Shown here one piece after another: positions 54,881-63,689 of a DNA stretch of 64,000 nt. The notes beneath the pieces were generated by a model. It did not search any database. It was given only the letters and a program-made list of their open reading frames with translations, and was not told the origin of the DNA. How positions within the stretch are numbered: position 1 is the stretch's first letter; every line of letters starts with the position of its first letter. Origin of the DNA: an uncultured Cellulophaga sp. (GTDB lineage: Bacteria; Bacteroidota; Bacteroidia; Flavobacteriales; Flavobacteriaceae); the NCBI GenBank assembly GCA_947496695.1, contig CANMEI010000003.1:386078-450077 (forward strand), read 5' to 3'. The position numbers and the translations under genes are program-made.

Positions 54881-56314
54881 ATGAAATCATATAGCGTTAA
54901 AGAACTACTATCATCTAACCTATCATTACAAGAGGTAACCGTTAAAGGTTGGGTAAAAACATTTAGAAGCAATAGATTTATAGCTTTAAATGATGGTTCT
55001 ACTCTTAATAACATACAATGTGTCCTAGATTTTGAGAATTTTGATGAAATTTTATTAAAGCAAGTTTCTACAGGAGCAGCTTTAGAAGTTTCAGGAACTT
55101 TAGTTGAAAGCCAAGGGCGTGGACAAAGTGTTGAAATACAAGTAAAAGAGTTAAAAGTTTTAGGAACTTCTGATCCTGACACCTACCCTATTCAACCTAA
55201 AAAACACTCTTTAGAGTTTTTAAGAGAAAAAGCACACCTAAGGGTAAGAACAAATACATTTGCCGCCGTAATGCGAGTTAGGTCTACTTTATCATTTGCA
55301 ATACATAAGTATTTTCAAGATAATGGTTTTTACAACGTACATACTCCAATAATAACAGGTTCAGATGCAGAAGGAGCTGGCGAAATGTTTAGAGTATCTA
55401 CACTTGATCAAAAAAACCCTCCTTTGACTGAAGAAGGTGAAATTGATTTTAAACAAGACTTTTTTGGTAAGGAAACTAACCTAACAGTATCTGGGCAGTT
55501 AGAAGCTGAAACTTTTGCTATGGCATTAGGTAAAGTTTATACTTTTGGCCCAACATTTAGAGCTGAAAACTCAAACACATCAAGACACTTAGCCGAATTC
55601 TGGATGATTGAACCAGAAGTTGCTTTTAATGATCTAGATGCTAACATGGATCTTGCCGAAGATTTTATAAAAAATGTCATAAACTACATTTTAGAGAATT
55701 GTGATGAAGATTTACAATTTTTAGAAAAGCGTTTATTAGATGAGGAAAAAACAAAACCTCAAGCAGAACGTAGTGATATGGCTTTAATTGAAAAATTAAA
55801 GTTTGTTGCTGAAAATAATTTCAAAAGAGTTTCATATACTGAGGCTATTGACATTCTTAAAAACTGTAAGCCTAATAAGAAGAAAAAATTTCAATATATA
55901 ATTGAAGAATGGGGTGCTGATTTACAAAGTGAACACGAACGTTATCTTGTTGAAAAACATTTTAACTGCCCAGTAATATTATTTGATTATCCTGCAGATA
56001 TTAAAGCATTTTACATGCGTTTAAATGAAGATGGAAAAACTGTTCGAGCAATGGATATTTTATTCCCAGGGATTGGGGAAATAGTGGGAGGCTCTCAACG
56101 TGAAGAACGTTTAGATGTTTTAAAAGAAAAAGTTGCCGCTTTAGGTATTGATGAAAAAGAACTTTGGTGGTATCTTGATTTAAGAAAATTCGGAACAGCT
56201 ACACATAGTGGTTTTGGTTTAGGATTTGAACGTTTAGTTCTTTTTGCAACGGGTATGGGCAATATTAGAGATGTTATTCCTTTCCCTAGAACACCACAAA
56301 ACGCTGAATTTTAA
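54881..56314 (+). CDS. asnS: Asparaginyl-tRNA synthetase
   Basis: A 477-residue class IIb synthetase that charges tRNA-Asn. The N-terminal OB-fold reads [22 protein letters not shown]. Catalytic motifs follow: motif 1 region [24 protein letters not shown], motif 2 [21 protein letters not shown] and motif 3 [16 protein letters not shown]. The ATG at 54881 ([10 protein letters not shown]) is chosen because the longer TTG form begins inside the promoter box. rpoN follows 41 bp downstream on the same strand. Confidence 0.97.
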   Translation: MKSYSVKELLSSNLSLQEVTVKGWVKTFRSNRFIALNDGSTLNNIQCVLDFENFDEILLKQVSTGAALEVSGTLVESQGRGQSVEIQVKELKVLGTSDPDTYPIQPKKHSLEFLREKAHLRVRTNTFAAVMRVRSTLSFAIHKYFQDNGFYNVHTPIITGSDAEGAGEMFRVSTLDQKNPPLTEEGEIDFKQDFFGKETNLTVSGQLEAETFAMALGKVYTFGPTFRAENSNTSRHLAEFWMIEPEVAFNDLDANMDLAEDFIKNVINYILENCDEDLQFLEKRLLDEEKTKPQAERSDMALIEKLKFVAENNFKRVSYTEAIDILKNCKPNKKKKFQYIIEEWGADLQSEHERYLVEKHFNCPVILFDYPADIKAFYMRLNEDGKTVRAMDILFPGIGEIVGGSQREERLDVLKEKVAALGIDEKELWWYLDLRKFGTATHSGFGLGFERLVLFATGMGNIRDVIPFPRTPQNAEF

Positions 56315-56355
56315 TTTTGAAAACTTTAATTTTATAAGAAAGAATATCCCTTTTT

Positions 56356-57810
56356 ATGTTAAAACAACATTTATCATTTAAATTATCACAAAAGCTTTCT
56401 CCGCAACAGATTCAGTTAATGAAACTGATACAATTGCCTACACAAGCGTTTGAACAACGCTTAAAACAAGAAATTGAGGAAAACCCTGCTTTAGAAACAG
56501 GAAAAGAAGAAGCTGATAATTTTGAAGATGAATATGCTGATAATTTTGATGAAGGCGATAATGAAAGTATCAACGCTGAAGATATAAATATTGATGAATA
56601 TTTAAGTGATGATGAAATTCCTGAATATAGAACTCAAGCAAATAATTACAGTGCTGATGATGATGAAAAAACGGTACCGTATGCTGCTGGAACGTCATTT
56701 AATCAATACTTAATCAATCAATTAAACACGATAAGTTTAACTGATGATGAATGGTCAATTGCCGAGTTTTTAGTAGGTAGCATAGATGAAAGTGGTTACA
56801 TCAGAAGGCCTATAAGTGATATTCTAGATGATTTAGCTTTCACACAAAATATATATACAGAAGAAAAAACAATAAATAAAATATTAAAAATAGTTCAAGA
56901 ATTAGATCCGCCAGGAGTTGGAGCTACTTCTTTAGAAGAATGTCTAATTATTCAATTAAAGCGTAAAGAACTTACACCAAGTATTGAACTAGCAATTACT
57001 ATTTTAGACAAATCTTTTGAACAATTTACAAAGAAGCATTATCAAAAGTTAATTCAGAAATATAATATTACCGAAGAACAACTAAAAGATGCTATTTCAG
57101 AAATTGAAAAATTAAATCCTAAACCAGGTGGTTCTTATTCTGGAAATACTAGAATGATAGAACATATTGTTCCTGATTTTTCTATTAAAATTGTAGACGG
57201 AGAATTAGAGCTAATGTTAAACGGAAGAAATGCTCCTGAGCTTCATGTATCTAAGGACTACAATAATATGCTTGAAGGCTATAAAAACTCTAAAGAAAAG
57301 TCAAAAGCACAAAAAGACACCGTATTATTTATAAAACAAAAATTAGATGCTGCAAAATGGTTTATTGACGCTATTAAACAGCGACAACAGACTTTATTTG
57401 TAACTATGAATACTATAATGCACTATCAGAAAGAATATTTTTTAACAGGAGATGAGAGAAACATCAGGCCAATGATATTAAAAGATATTGCAGATACAAT
57501 AGGTATGGATGTATCAACAGTTTCTAGAGTTGCTAATAGCAAATACGTAGATACACCTTACGGAACTAAGCTAATAAAAGATTATTTCTCTGAATCAATG
57601 AAAAATGATCAAGGAGAAGATGTTTCAACAAAAGAAATAAAGAAAATTTTAGAAAACGTAGTTAAAGAAGAACCTAAAAGAAAACCTTTAACTGATGACA
57701 AACTAGCCGAAATATTAAAAAATAAAGGATATCCAATTGCCAGAAGGACAGTTGCTAAATATAGAGAACAACTTGGCATTCCTGTTGCTAGAATGCGTAA
57801 AGAAATATAA
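56356..57810 (+). CDS. rpoN: RNA polymerase sigma-54 factor
   Basis: A 484-residue sigma-54. Region I (QHLSFKLSQKLSPQQIQLMKLIQLP ordering, Gln-rich) binds activators and core enzyme. An acidic region II (EEADNFEDEYADNFDEGDNE) follows, then the core-binding domain and the DNA-binding part with a helix-turn-helix (TIGMDVSTVSRVANSKYV). The RpoN box ARRTVAKYRE is near the end. It requires AAA+ activators, none of which is in the window. Its stop overlaps the next gene's ATG by one base (TAATG). Confidence 0.98.
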   Translation: MLKQHLSFKLSQKLSPQQIQLMKLIQLPTQAFEQRLKQEIEENPALETGKEEADNFEDEYADNFDEGDNESINAEDINIDEYLSDDEIPEYRTQANNYSADDDEKTVPYAAGTSFNQYLINQLNTISLTDDEWSIAEFLVGSIDESGYIRRPISDILDDLAFTQNIYTEEKTINKILKIVQELDPPGVGATSLEECLIIQLKRKELTPSIELAITILDKSFEQFTKKHYQKLIQKYNITEEQLKDAISEIEKLNPKPGGSYSGNTRMIEHIVPDFSIKIVDGELELMLNGRNAPELHVSKDYNNMLEGYKNSKEKSKAQKDTVLFIKQKLDAAKWFIDAIKQRQQTLFVTMNTIMHYQKEYFLTGDERNIRPMILKDIADTIGMDVSTVSRVANSKYVDTPYGTKLIKDYFSESMKNDQGEDVSTKEIKKILENVVKEEPKRKPLTDDKLAEILKNKGYPIARRTVAKYREQLGIPVARMRKEI

Positions 57811-58415
57811 TGAAAGTATTTTTAAAGATAATAACATATTTGTTTCACCCGATTTTCATTCCTTTTTATGGGTCGTTGATATATTATTTAGTAACAAAAA
57901 AATACACCTCTTTAGAAATGAAATTTGGTAATTTACTTCCAATATTTGTTATAACGATTATTATACCCTTAGTCTGTTTTATTATTCTAAAAAATATTGG
58001 AATGATAAAGTCTATTATAATGACTTCAATTGAAGAAAGAAAATATCCAATATACATATGTATCTCTCTTTTATTTTTAATAATATATAAAGTAATACCT
58101 AATAATTACACCGCAGAACTATACTATTATTTTATAGGCTTAATTATAGGTTTATTTACAACCCTAATGTTACTTTTTATTAAGTTTAAGAGTAGTATTC
58201 ATATGCTAGGCATTGGAAGCTTAATTATGTATTTAATTAGCTTAAGCATACATTTTGAAATTAATATTTCAATTTCAATAAGTCTATTAATTTTATGTTG
58301 TGGATTAATAGCTTCTTCAAGACTATATTTCAAAGCTCATAAAAAAATTGAAATAGCCACAGGTTTGTTAATTGGATTAATTTCTCAGATTATAACAATC
58401 TCTTATTGGTTATAA
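57810..58415 (+). CDS. PAP2-like multi-spanning membrane protein
   Basis: A 201-residue protein with about six membrane helices (near 5-28, 42-60, 80-95, 102-124, 131-165, 183-200). Residues matching PAP2 phosphatase motifs are SIH at 129-131 (motif 2 His) and SRLYFKAHKKIE at 170-181 (motif 3 spacing SRx5Hx3 with Glu for Asp). Motif 1 is only a degenerate ERKYP at 76-80. It may be a divergent lipid phosphatase or a non-catalytic relative; homologues are usually labelled hypothetical. It is translationally coupled to rpoN, and its stop overlaps the end of the facing PorT-like gene by six bases. Confidence 0.7.
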   Translation: MKVFLKIITYLFHPIFIPFYGSLIYYLVTKKYTSLEMKFGNLLPIFVITIIIPLVCFIILKNIGMIKSIIMTSIEERKYPIYICISLLFLIIYKVIPNNYTAELYYYFIGLIIGLFTTLMLLFIKFKSSIHMLGIGSLIMYLISLSIHFEINISISISLLILCCGLIASSRLYFKAHKKIEIATGLLIGLISQIITISYWL

Positions 58416-59114
58416 AATATAAAAAACAAGTCCTAATCTTAAGGGCTTAAAATTAATTGAATCTCCAGTATCTAACGAAGTACCGTCTTTTAAGAAATTA
58501 TTAAGCGCATAATACAAATGAAAATTAAATGTATTGTAGCCAAAATTAAATGATAATCCATATTGTAATTTATCAATATCAGAATTACTAAAACCTTCTC
58601 TACCGTCATCAGTAACTAATACAGATCTAGCTCCAAAGTTGTAAGCAAATTTAAAACCTGTATATACTCTAAAAAAATTATAATCAGTAGTCGTTGAAGT
58701 TCTCCATCTAAATTCAAATGGAACTTCAATACTATGCGTTTCAAATTTACTTCTGACTAAATCAATATCATCAGAATCTGTTGTATATTCAATAACACCA
58801 TCTGTTTTTGTACTTATTAAATCTGAGTAATAGGAATTAATTGCATAACCTAAACCAATTCCTAATCCAAAATTACGATTTCGATTCAATGGAATATCTC
58901 TAATAACTCCAAATTGCAAACCATAAGAAAAATTACGTTGAGTAACATCTGACGGCTTAGAAGTCATAAAATTATAGTTCAATCCTACATAAATCTGATC
59001 TTCTAAATATTTTTCATCAACATCATCAACATCATCAGTATTATTTATATTTAATTGTTGGCCATGTATTAAAAAAGGTAATACAAATAAAAAATATAAT
59101 ATATTTTTTTTCAT
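58410..59114 (-). CDS. PorT-like outer-membrane beta-barrel protein
   Basis: A 234-residue exported protein. A signal peptide (MKKNILYFLFVLPFLIHGQ) and a short acidic linker (DDVDDVDEK) precede an eight-strand-like barrel with aromatic-rich amphipathic strands (QIYVGLNYNFM, YGLQFGVIRDIPL, HSIEVPFEFRWRT) and a final strand LGLVFYIL. This is the PorT/opacity-type small barrel of Bacteroidota. True PorT/SprT belongs to the type IX secretion machinery, but this assignment is not certain, so no symbol is given. It lies 98 bp after the exbD operon terminator and has no obvious partner. Confidence 0.7.
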   Translation of the reverse strand: MKKNILYFLFVLPFLIHGQQLNINNTDDVDDVDEKYLEDQIYVGLNYNFMTSKPSDVTQRNFSYGLQFGVIRDIPLNRNRNFGLGIGLGYAINSYYSDLISTKTDGVIEYTTDSDDIDLVRSKFETHSIEVPFEFRWRTSTTTDYNFFRVYTGFKFAYNFGARSVLVTDDGREGFSNSDIDKLQYGLSFNFGYNTFNFHLYYALNNFLKDGTSLDTGDSINFKPLRLGLVFYIL

Positions 59115-59143
59115 AAATTAAAGGTAATAAAATGTTATTCCAT

Positions 59144-59175
59144 AAAAAAAGCGTCTCAAATTAATTTGAGACGCT
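59144..59175 (-). terminator. Terminator of the exbB-exbD operon
   Basis: A perfect 26-nt palindrome (arms AGCGTCTCAAATT and AATTTGAGACGCT, 59150-59175). The A-run to its left is a U-tract on the minus strand. Confidence 0.92.
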
Positions 59176-59212
59176 ATATAGTAATTTTGAAAGAAAAAAA
59201 TTAACTACTAAT

Positions 59213-59695
59213 TTATTTTAGGTTGTCAAAAGCGATACCCTCATAAGTTGTATAGTTTATTTTTAAAGCATTAACCTTACGTAATTCTTCTTTAATATCT
59301 GAAACAATACCCATATTTGCATCTCTATCTACTTTTAAAGAAGTAGTCAATACATTCTGAATATCTTCAGATTTTTTAGCTCTTTCTTGAAGAATATAAG
59401 GACCTACTTCAGATGGACTAGAGAATTTGTCATTCAATTGAATTTTTGCTTCTTTACCAAAAACCTTTTGATACTCTTCAGTAGGAGAACCTACATAAAT
59501 AGTAATAACCCTATCTTTCTTTTCAAGTTTTTTTGTTTCACTTGCTTTCGGAAGTTCGTTCTTAACTTTAACAGAAGTGTCTTTCATAACTGTTACAGTC
59601 ATAAAGAAAAATAAAAGCATGAAAACAATATCAGGAAGTGAAGCCGTTGATACCGCAGGTACATCACCATCTTTCTTTTTGCTAAATTTTGACAT
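59213..59695 (-). CDS. exbD: ExbD/TolR family protein, second copy
   Basis: A 160-residue energiser subunit. It has a short cytoplasmic N-terminus, a single membrane helix with the conserved functional aspartate Asp22 (LPDIVFMLLFFFMTV), and a periplasmic domain (VITIYVGSP, NVLTTSLKVDRDANMG, KINYTTYEG). With ExbB it converts the proton gradient into work on TonB for SusC-type transport. It lies 19 bp after the first exbD and is the last gene of the operon. Confidence 0.94.
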   Translation of the reverse strand: MSKFSKKKDGDVPAVSTASLPDIVFMLLFFFMTVTVMKDTSVKVKNELPKASETKKLEKKDRVITIYVGSPTEEYQKVFGKEAKIQLNDKFSSPSEVGPYILQERAKKSEDIQNVLTTSLKVDRDANMGIVSDIKEELRKVNALKINYTTYEGIAFDNLK

Positions 59696-59714
59696 ATTTT
59701 TTTAACTTTTATTA

Positions 59715-60341
59715 TTAATTTCCATCTGATGTTTCAGCTTCAGAGAACTTTTGAGGAAATAAAGTTTGAATATTTTTAATCTTCTTCTTCAAAACTTCTT
59801 TAGTTTCATCAGAAGTTTCTGGATTAGAATATTCTTCTTCCATGTCAGTAAAATCTCTTTTATAAAGCCTTTGAGCTTCTCTATTTCTCAACTCATTATA
59901 AGCTGCTACAATTTCATTCTGAACTGTTATGTATACACCATATTTTGTTTCTCTATCATTCTTCAATGATATAATTGCTTTTGTAGGGTTGTCTGAAGAT
60001 TTAACATCTCTTTTACCCTTACAAAAACTACAAAACTCAGGTGTTCCGTTTGCAGCTCCTCCATTATCAAGAAAAGCAATAGCTTTATCTTTTAATTTAG
60101 TAATATCAGTAAGTTCTTCTTCAACTAAAAGTTGACCTGACTTATTAATTGTTACAGCAAAAATATTCTTTTCCTTAATAACAGGAGGTACAACCTCTGA
60201 ATCATCAATAGGAGGCAACATACGATCTAAACCTGCATCAGTCTCAATAGTTGTAGTAACTAAGAAAAAGATAAGTAATAAGAAAGCTATGTCTGCCATA
60301 GAACCGGCATTAACCTCTGGTGGTGCTCCTCTTCTTGGCAT
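59715..60341 (-). CDS. exbD: ExbD/TolR family protein with periplasmic CxxC insert
   Basis: A 208-residue ExbD, longer than the usual 130-160. The membrane helix carries Asp17 (MADIAFLLLIFFLVTTTIE). The periplasmic part has the normal start (IFAVTINKSGQLLVEE). An insert containing CSFC (104-107) in TPEFCSFCKGKRDVKSSDNP follows, then IISLKNDRETKYGVYITVQNEI, and a charged helical extension to the C-terminus. The two cysteines could form a disulfide or bind metal. Cotranscribed with the second exbD and the upstream membrane protein (11-bp gap). Confidence 0.92.
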   Translation of the reverse strand: MPRRGAPPEVNAGSMADIAFLLLIFFLVTTTIETDAGLDRMLPPIDDSEVVPPVIKEKNIFAVTINKSGQLLVEEELTDITKLKDKAIAFLDNGGAANGTPEFCSFCKGKRDVKSSDNPTKAIISLKNDRETKYGVYITVQNEIVAAYNELRNREAQRLYKRDFTDMEEEYSNPETSDETKEVLKKKIKNIQTLFPQKFSEAETSDGN

Positions 60342-60352
60342 AATTTATATTT

Positions 60353-60799
60353 TTATTTATTAAACATTCTTTTTACTCCTGGAACTACCATTGCACCTAC
60401 AGCAATAATTGTTAATATGAAAAACATATTTAAAAAGGTGCCAATAGTTTTAACAGTATTCTCATCTGTTAAAATTCCAGTTTTAGCTTCCATTGCAGGT
60501 ATATCAATATCTGTTCCGCTCGCAAAAACGTATGATAAAATTGCTACTACAGCTAATCCACCAACTCCAATTAAAATCTTTTTAAGACCATCAGGAGTAG
60601 AAAAAACATTTTTCAAACCGAAAATTACGGTTGCGGCTACAGCAACAGCTAATAATACAAATGTTATGATAAACATAAAATTCATAGAACCGCTCTCAAC
60701 AGCTTCACCTACAGGAACATCTACACTTGGTAACTGAACCCATAATACTGTCCCCACAATACTGAGAACAACTAATATTATTTTAATTATTTTATGCAT
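60353..60799 (-). CDS. Conserved small membrane protein of the exbB-exbD operon
   Basis: A 148-residue protein of unknown function with four hydrophobic helices (about 4-22, 41-63, 74-93 and 118-140). Short acidic periplasmic loops (DVPVGEAVESGSM, GTDIDIPAMEAKTGI) lie between helices 1-2 and 3-4. It has no similarity I recognise to ExbB, ExbD or TonB. It lies 24 bp after exbB and 11 bp before the first exbD, so it is very probably made with, and part of, the energiser complex or its assembly. Confidence 0.85.
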   Translation of the reverse strand: MHKIIKIILVVLSIVGTVLWVQLPSVDVPVGEAVESGSMNFMFIITFVLLAVAVAATVIFGLKNVFSTPDGLKKILIGVGGLAVVAILSYVFASGTDIDIPAMEAKTGILTDENTVKTIGTFLNMFFILTIIAVGAMVVPGVKRMFNK

Positions 60800-60823
60800 T
60801 TTACTTAAGAATTTAAGTCCGAC

Positions 60824-61618
60824 TTATTTTTTGTGATCTACTAACATATCAATCAAAGAGATTGAAGCGTCTTCCATATCATTTACAATACTATCAATCT
60901 TAGCGATAATGTAATTATAAAAAATTTGAAGAATAATAGCCACAATAAGACCAAATACAGTCGTTAATAATGCCACCTGAATATCACCCGCAATAAGTGA
61001 AGCACTTAAGTTACCAACTGCTGCAATTTTTTCAAAGGCTTGAATCATACCAATTACAGTACCCATGAAACCAAGCATTGGAGCAATTGCAATAAATAAT
61101 GACAACCAAGAAACGTTTTTCTCTAATTGTCCCATCTGAACTCCACCATAAGCAACTACAGCTTTTTCAGCAGAATCAACACTTTCACCAGCTCTATCTA
61201 ATCCTTGATAAAAGATTGAAGCAACAGGGCCTTTTGTATTTCTACATACTTCTTTAGCAGCTTCTACACCACCTGAAGCTAGCGCATCTTCTACTTTTTG
61301 TTTTAATTTTGCAGTATTTGTTGTTGCTAAGTTTAAATAAATAATTCTTTCAATAGCAACTGCTAAACCAAGTATCAAACACAATAATACGATACCCATG
61401 AAGCCAGCTCCACCTTCAATAAATTTTTCTTTTAAAACTTGCACAAAACCTCTTTCAGCTTCAGTAGTTGCCGCAGCTTCTTGAATAAGCATTGCTGTAT
61501 TAGCAACTGTAGCAGACAAATTAGTTGTAATTGCATTTGCAGTTACTTTAGCGTTCACAGTATTTGTGTTCATAACAAATAACCCAGCTACTGCTAGGAT
61601 AGAGAATAATCTTTTCAT
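60824..61618 (-). CDS. exbB: ExbB/TolQ/MotA-family proton-channel protein
   Basis: A 264-residue protein. A cleavable signal peptide (MKRLFSILAVAGLFVMNTNTVNA) and a Thr/Ala-rich stretch precede the three-helix ExbB core (helices about 72-92, 165-190 and 205-230). The conserved segments MLGFMGTVIGMIQAFEKIA and VALLTTVFGLIVAI line the channel. It forms the pentameric scaffold around ExbD. The ATG at 61618 was chosen; the TTG nine bases upstream sits in a TAAGTTTG box. First gene of the exbB / membrane protein / exbD / exbD operon, downstream of tRNA-Ser. Confidence 0.94.
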   Translation of the reverse strand: MKRLFSILAVAGLFVMNTNTVNAKVTANAITTNLSATVANTAMLIQEAAATTEAERGFVQVLKEKFIEGGAGFMGIVLLCLILGLAVAIERIIYLNLATTNTAKLKQKVEDALASGGVEAAKEVCRNTKGPVASIFYQGLDRAGESVDSAEKAVVAYGGVQMGQLEKNVSWLSLFIAIAPMLGFMGTVIGMIQAFEKIAAVGNLSASLIAGDIQVALLTTVFGLIVAIILQIFYNYIIAKIDSIVNDMEDASISLIDMLVDHKK

Positions 61619-61624
61619 TTCTTT

Positions 61625-61632
61625 CAAACTTA
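61625..61632 (-). promoter_or_regulatory. Candidate -7 box for the exbB operon
   Basis: TAAGTTTG on the minus strand fits TAnnTTTG but ends 6 nt before the ATG, which would give a leaderless mRNA. No -33; chance occurrence is possible. Confidence 0.3.
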
Positions 61633-61695
61633 ATTTAGATTCGTTAATGGGTTAAAGATAAAAAAATTTTACAATTAAAAAATAAAAATTAAATG

Positions 61696-61783
61696 CAGAG
61701 AGGAAGGGATTCGAACCCTCGATACCCTTTTAGAGTATACACACTTTCCAGGCGTGCGCCTTCGACCACTCGGCCACCTCTCT
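61696..61783 (-). tRNA. tRNA-Ser (anticodon GGA)
   Basis: The minus strand folds as an 88-nt type II tRNA: acceptor AGAGAGG/CCTCTCT, discriminator G, and D arm beginning TGGCCGAGTGGTCGA. The anticodon loop CTGGAAA between CACGC and GTGTG gives GGA at 34-36. A long serine-type variable arm (TATACTCTAAAAGGGTATC) and T arm GAGGG-TTCGAAT-CCCTT follow. CCA is not encoded. Confidence 0.95.
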
Positions 61784-61853
61784 CAATTTCTTTTTTTAAC
61801 AGTTGTCGAATTAACAAAAAAAAAAGTACTAAAGAAAATTTTATTAGTTAATT

Positions 61854-62873
61854 TTAACTCATCTCTCCTCTAAGGGATGTTTCAAATACAGTTTTAAATA
61901 GTTTTGAAGAAACACCAACCCCTAACATATACATTAACTTAGTGACAGCTGATTCAGTTGTAATATCCTTACCGCTAATAACTTGCAACCCCTCAAGATG
62001 TTTACTTGTATCATACTTCCCCATAATTACACTACCTCCTGAGCACTGAGTCACGTTTATTATATGAATTCCTTTTTCAACTGCAATTTTCAGGTTTTCA
62101 ATTAACCAATCCTCTGTAGGTGCATTTCCTGCTCCATACGTTTCTAAAATTACAGCTTTCAAATTTGGAATATTTATAAAACTACTCAATAAGGATGAAT
62201 TAAAACCGGGAAATAATTTTAAAATAACAACATTAGAATCTAGCTTTTTATGTACAATTAATTTTTTCTTTTTATTTCTTTTAAATAAATTATCATAAAA
62301 AATCTTCAAATGCACTCCAGATTCAATCAATGAAGGGTAATTTAAAGATGAGAAAGCTTCAAAATGTTCCGCGCTTAATTTTGTAGTTCTATTCCCTCTA
62401 TATAATTTGTATTCAAAATATAAACCAACTTCTTGAACAACTGATTTATTATTTTGTTGAAGTGATGCTATTTGAATAGATGTTATTAAATTCTCTTTTG
62501 CATCAGTTCTTAAATCTCCTATTGGTAATTGTGAACCTGTAAATATAACTGGCTTACTCAAATTTTCTAACAAAAAACTTAAAGCCGAAGCAGAATAACT
62601 CATAGTATCACTACCATGTAAGACTACAAAACCATCATATTCATCATAACCATCTTCAATTACAGAAGCAATTTTCAACCAATGTGTGGTATTTATATTT
62701 GATGAATCAATTGGATTTTCAAATGAAAAGCTATCTATATCACAATCCAATTGATTTAGTTCAGGAATGTTTTGTAAAAGTTTATCAAAATTAAAAGGTC
62801 TTAAAGATTCTGTTTTGTAATCTCTAATCATACCTATTGTACCTCCCGTATAAATAAGAAGAATTTTAGTCAT
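61854..62873 (-). CDS. ansA: Type I (cytoplasmic) L-asparaginase
   Basis: A 339-residue asparaginase. The two catalytic threonine motifs are intact: YTGGTIGM (8-15, nucleophile Thr12) and LHGSDTM (85-91, with Thr90 or the neighbouring Ser88/Asp89 pair), plus Lys126 in LRTDAKENL. No signal peptide is present, so it acts in the cytoplasm, hydrolysing asparagine to aspartate and ammonia. It lies 11 bp after tatD on the same strand and is probably cotranscribed. Confidence 0.96.
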   Translation of the reverse strand: MTKILLIYTGGTIGMIRDYKTESLRPFNFDKLLQNIPELNQLDCDIDSFSFENPIDSSNINTTHWLKIASVIEDGYDEYDGFVVLHGSDTMSYSASALSFLLENLSKPVIFTGSQLPIGDLRTDAKENLITSIQIASLQQNNKSVVQEVGLYFEYKLYRGNRTTKLSAEHFEAFSSLNYPSLIESGVHLKIFYDNLFKRNKKKKLIVHKKLDSNVVILKLFPGFNSSLLSSFINIPNLKAVILETYGAGNAPTEDWLIENLKIAVEKGIHIINVTQCSGGSVIMGKYDTSKHLEGLQVISGKDITTESAVTKLMYMLGVGVSSKLFKTVFETSLRGEMS

Positions 62874-62884
62874 AATAGTGAATC

Positions 62885-63652
62885 TTATATTCCGAATACA
62901 TCAATCGAATTTTTAGTGGTAATGTCGGCAATTTCTTTTTTTTCCATTTCGTATATTAAAGACAACTTCTCTAAAATATTTACCAAATAAGCACTTTCAT
63001 TTCTCTTTCCTCGGTATGGAACTGGAGACAAATATGGAGCATCTGTCTCTAAAACAATATTTTTTAAATCTATTTCTTTAAGAAAAGTATCTATCATACC
63101 ATTTTTAAAAGTTACAACACCACCTATTCCCAATTTCATTTGAAATGAAATTGCCTGCTGAGCTTGCTCAAATGTCCCAGTAAAACAATGAAAAATCCCA
63201 AACAAATCATTTGATTTTTCTTCTTCAAGAATTTCAAAGACTTCATCAAAAGCTTCTCTACAATGAATAACAATTGGTAATTTATGTTTTTTAGCAAGAT
63301 TAACTTGAAAACGAAAAGCATCTTGTTGTTCTTTTATAAAAGTTTTATCCCAATATAAATCTATTCCAATTTCACCAATAGCATAATATTTATGTTTACT
63401 CAAAATTTCTTCTACATGAGATAACTCAACTTTGTAATTTTCTTTTACGTGAGTAGGATGTAGACCTGACATTAAAAACATATTATCAGGATATGATTTT
63501 TGTAAATCAAGCATTGCTTCACTATAAGTAGAATCAATAGCAGGAATAAAAAAACGTTTCACTCCATTATCAATAGCCTTTTTGATAATAATATCCCTAT
63601 CATCATCGAAGGCTTCACTATATAAGTGTGTATGTGTATCAGTAAGTATCAT
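62885..63652 (-). CDS. tatD: TatD family metal-dependent deoxyribonuclease
   Basis: A 255-residue TIM-barrel hydrolase. Metal ligands are visible: His7 and His9 in DTHTHLYSEAFDDD, the glutamate in AIGEIGIDLYWD, histidines in VIHCREAF and IFHCFTG, and the final aspartate in LETDAPYLSPVPYRG. TatD proteins act as 3'-5' exonucleases or endonucleases in DNA repair and turnover. First gene of a tatD-ansA pair and divergent from the retropepsin-like gene, 37 bp away. Confidence 0.95.
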   Translation of the reverse strand: MILTDTHTHLYSEAFDDDRDIIIKKAIDNGVKRFFIPAIDSTYSEAMLDLQKSYPDNMFLMSGLHPTHVKENYKVELSHVEEILSKHKYYAIGEIGIDLYWDKTFIKEQQDAFRFQVNLAKKHKLPIVIHCREAFDEVFEILEEEKSNDLFGIFHCFTGTFEQAQQAISFQMKLGIGGVVTFKNGMIDTFLKEIDLKNIVLETDAPYLSPVPYRGKRNESAYLVNILEKLSLIYEMEKKEIADITTKNSIDVFGI

Positions 63653-63689
63653 TCTACAAAAATAGAATTATCTTTATCAAAAAAAGAAA

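Noticed and set aside
54817..55182. 121-codon minus-strand frame overlapping the asnS start
   Set aside because: Covers the asnS promoter and OB-fold coding region; the asnS frame is unambiguous.
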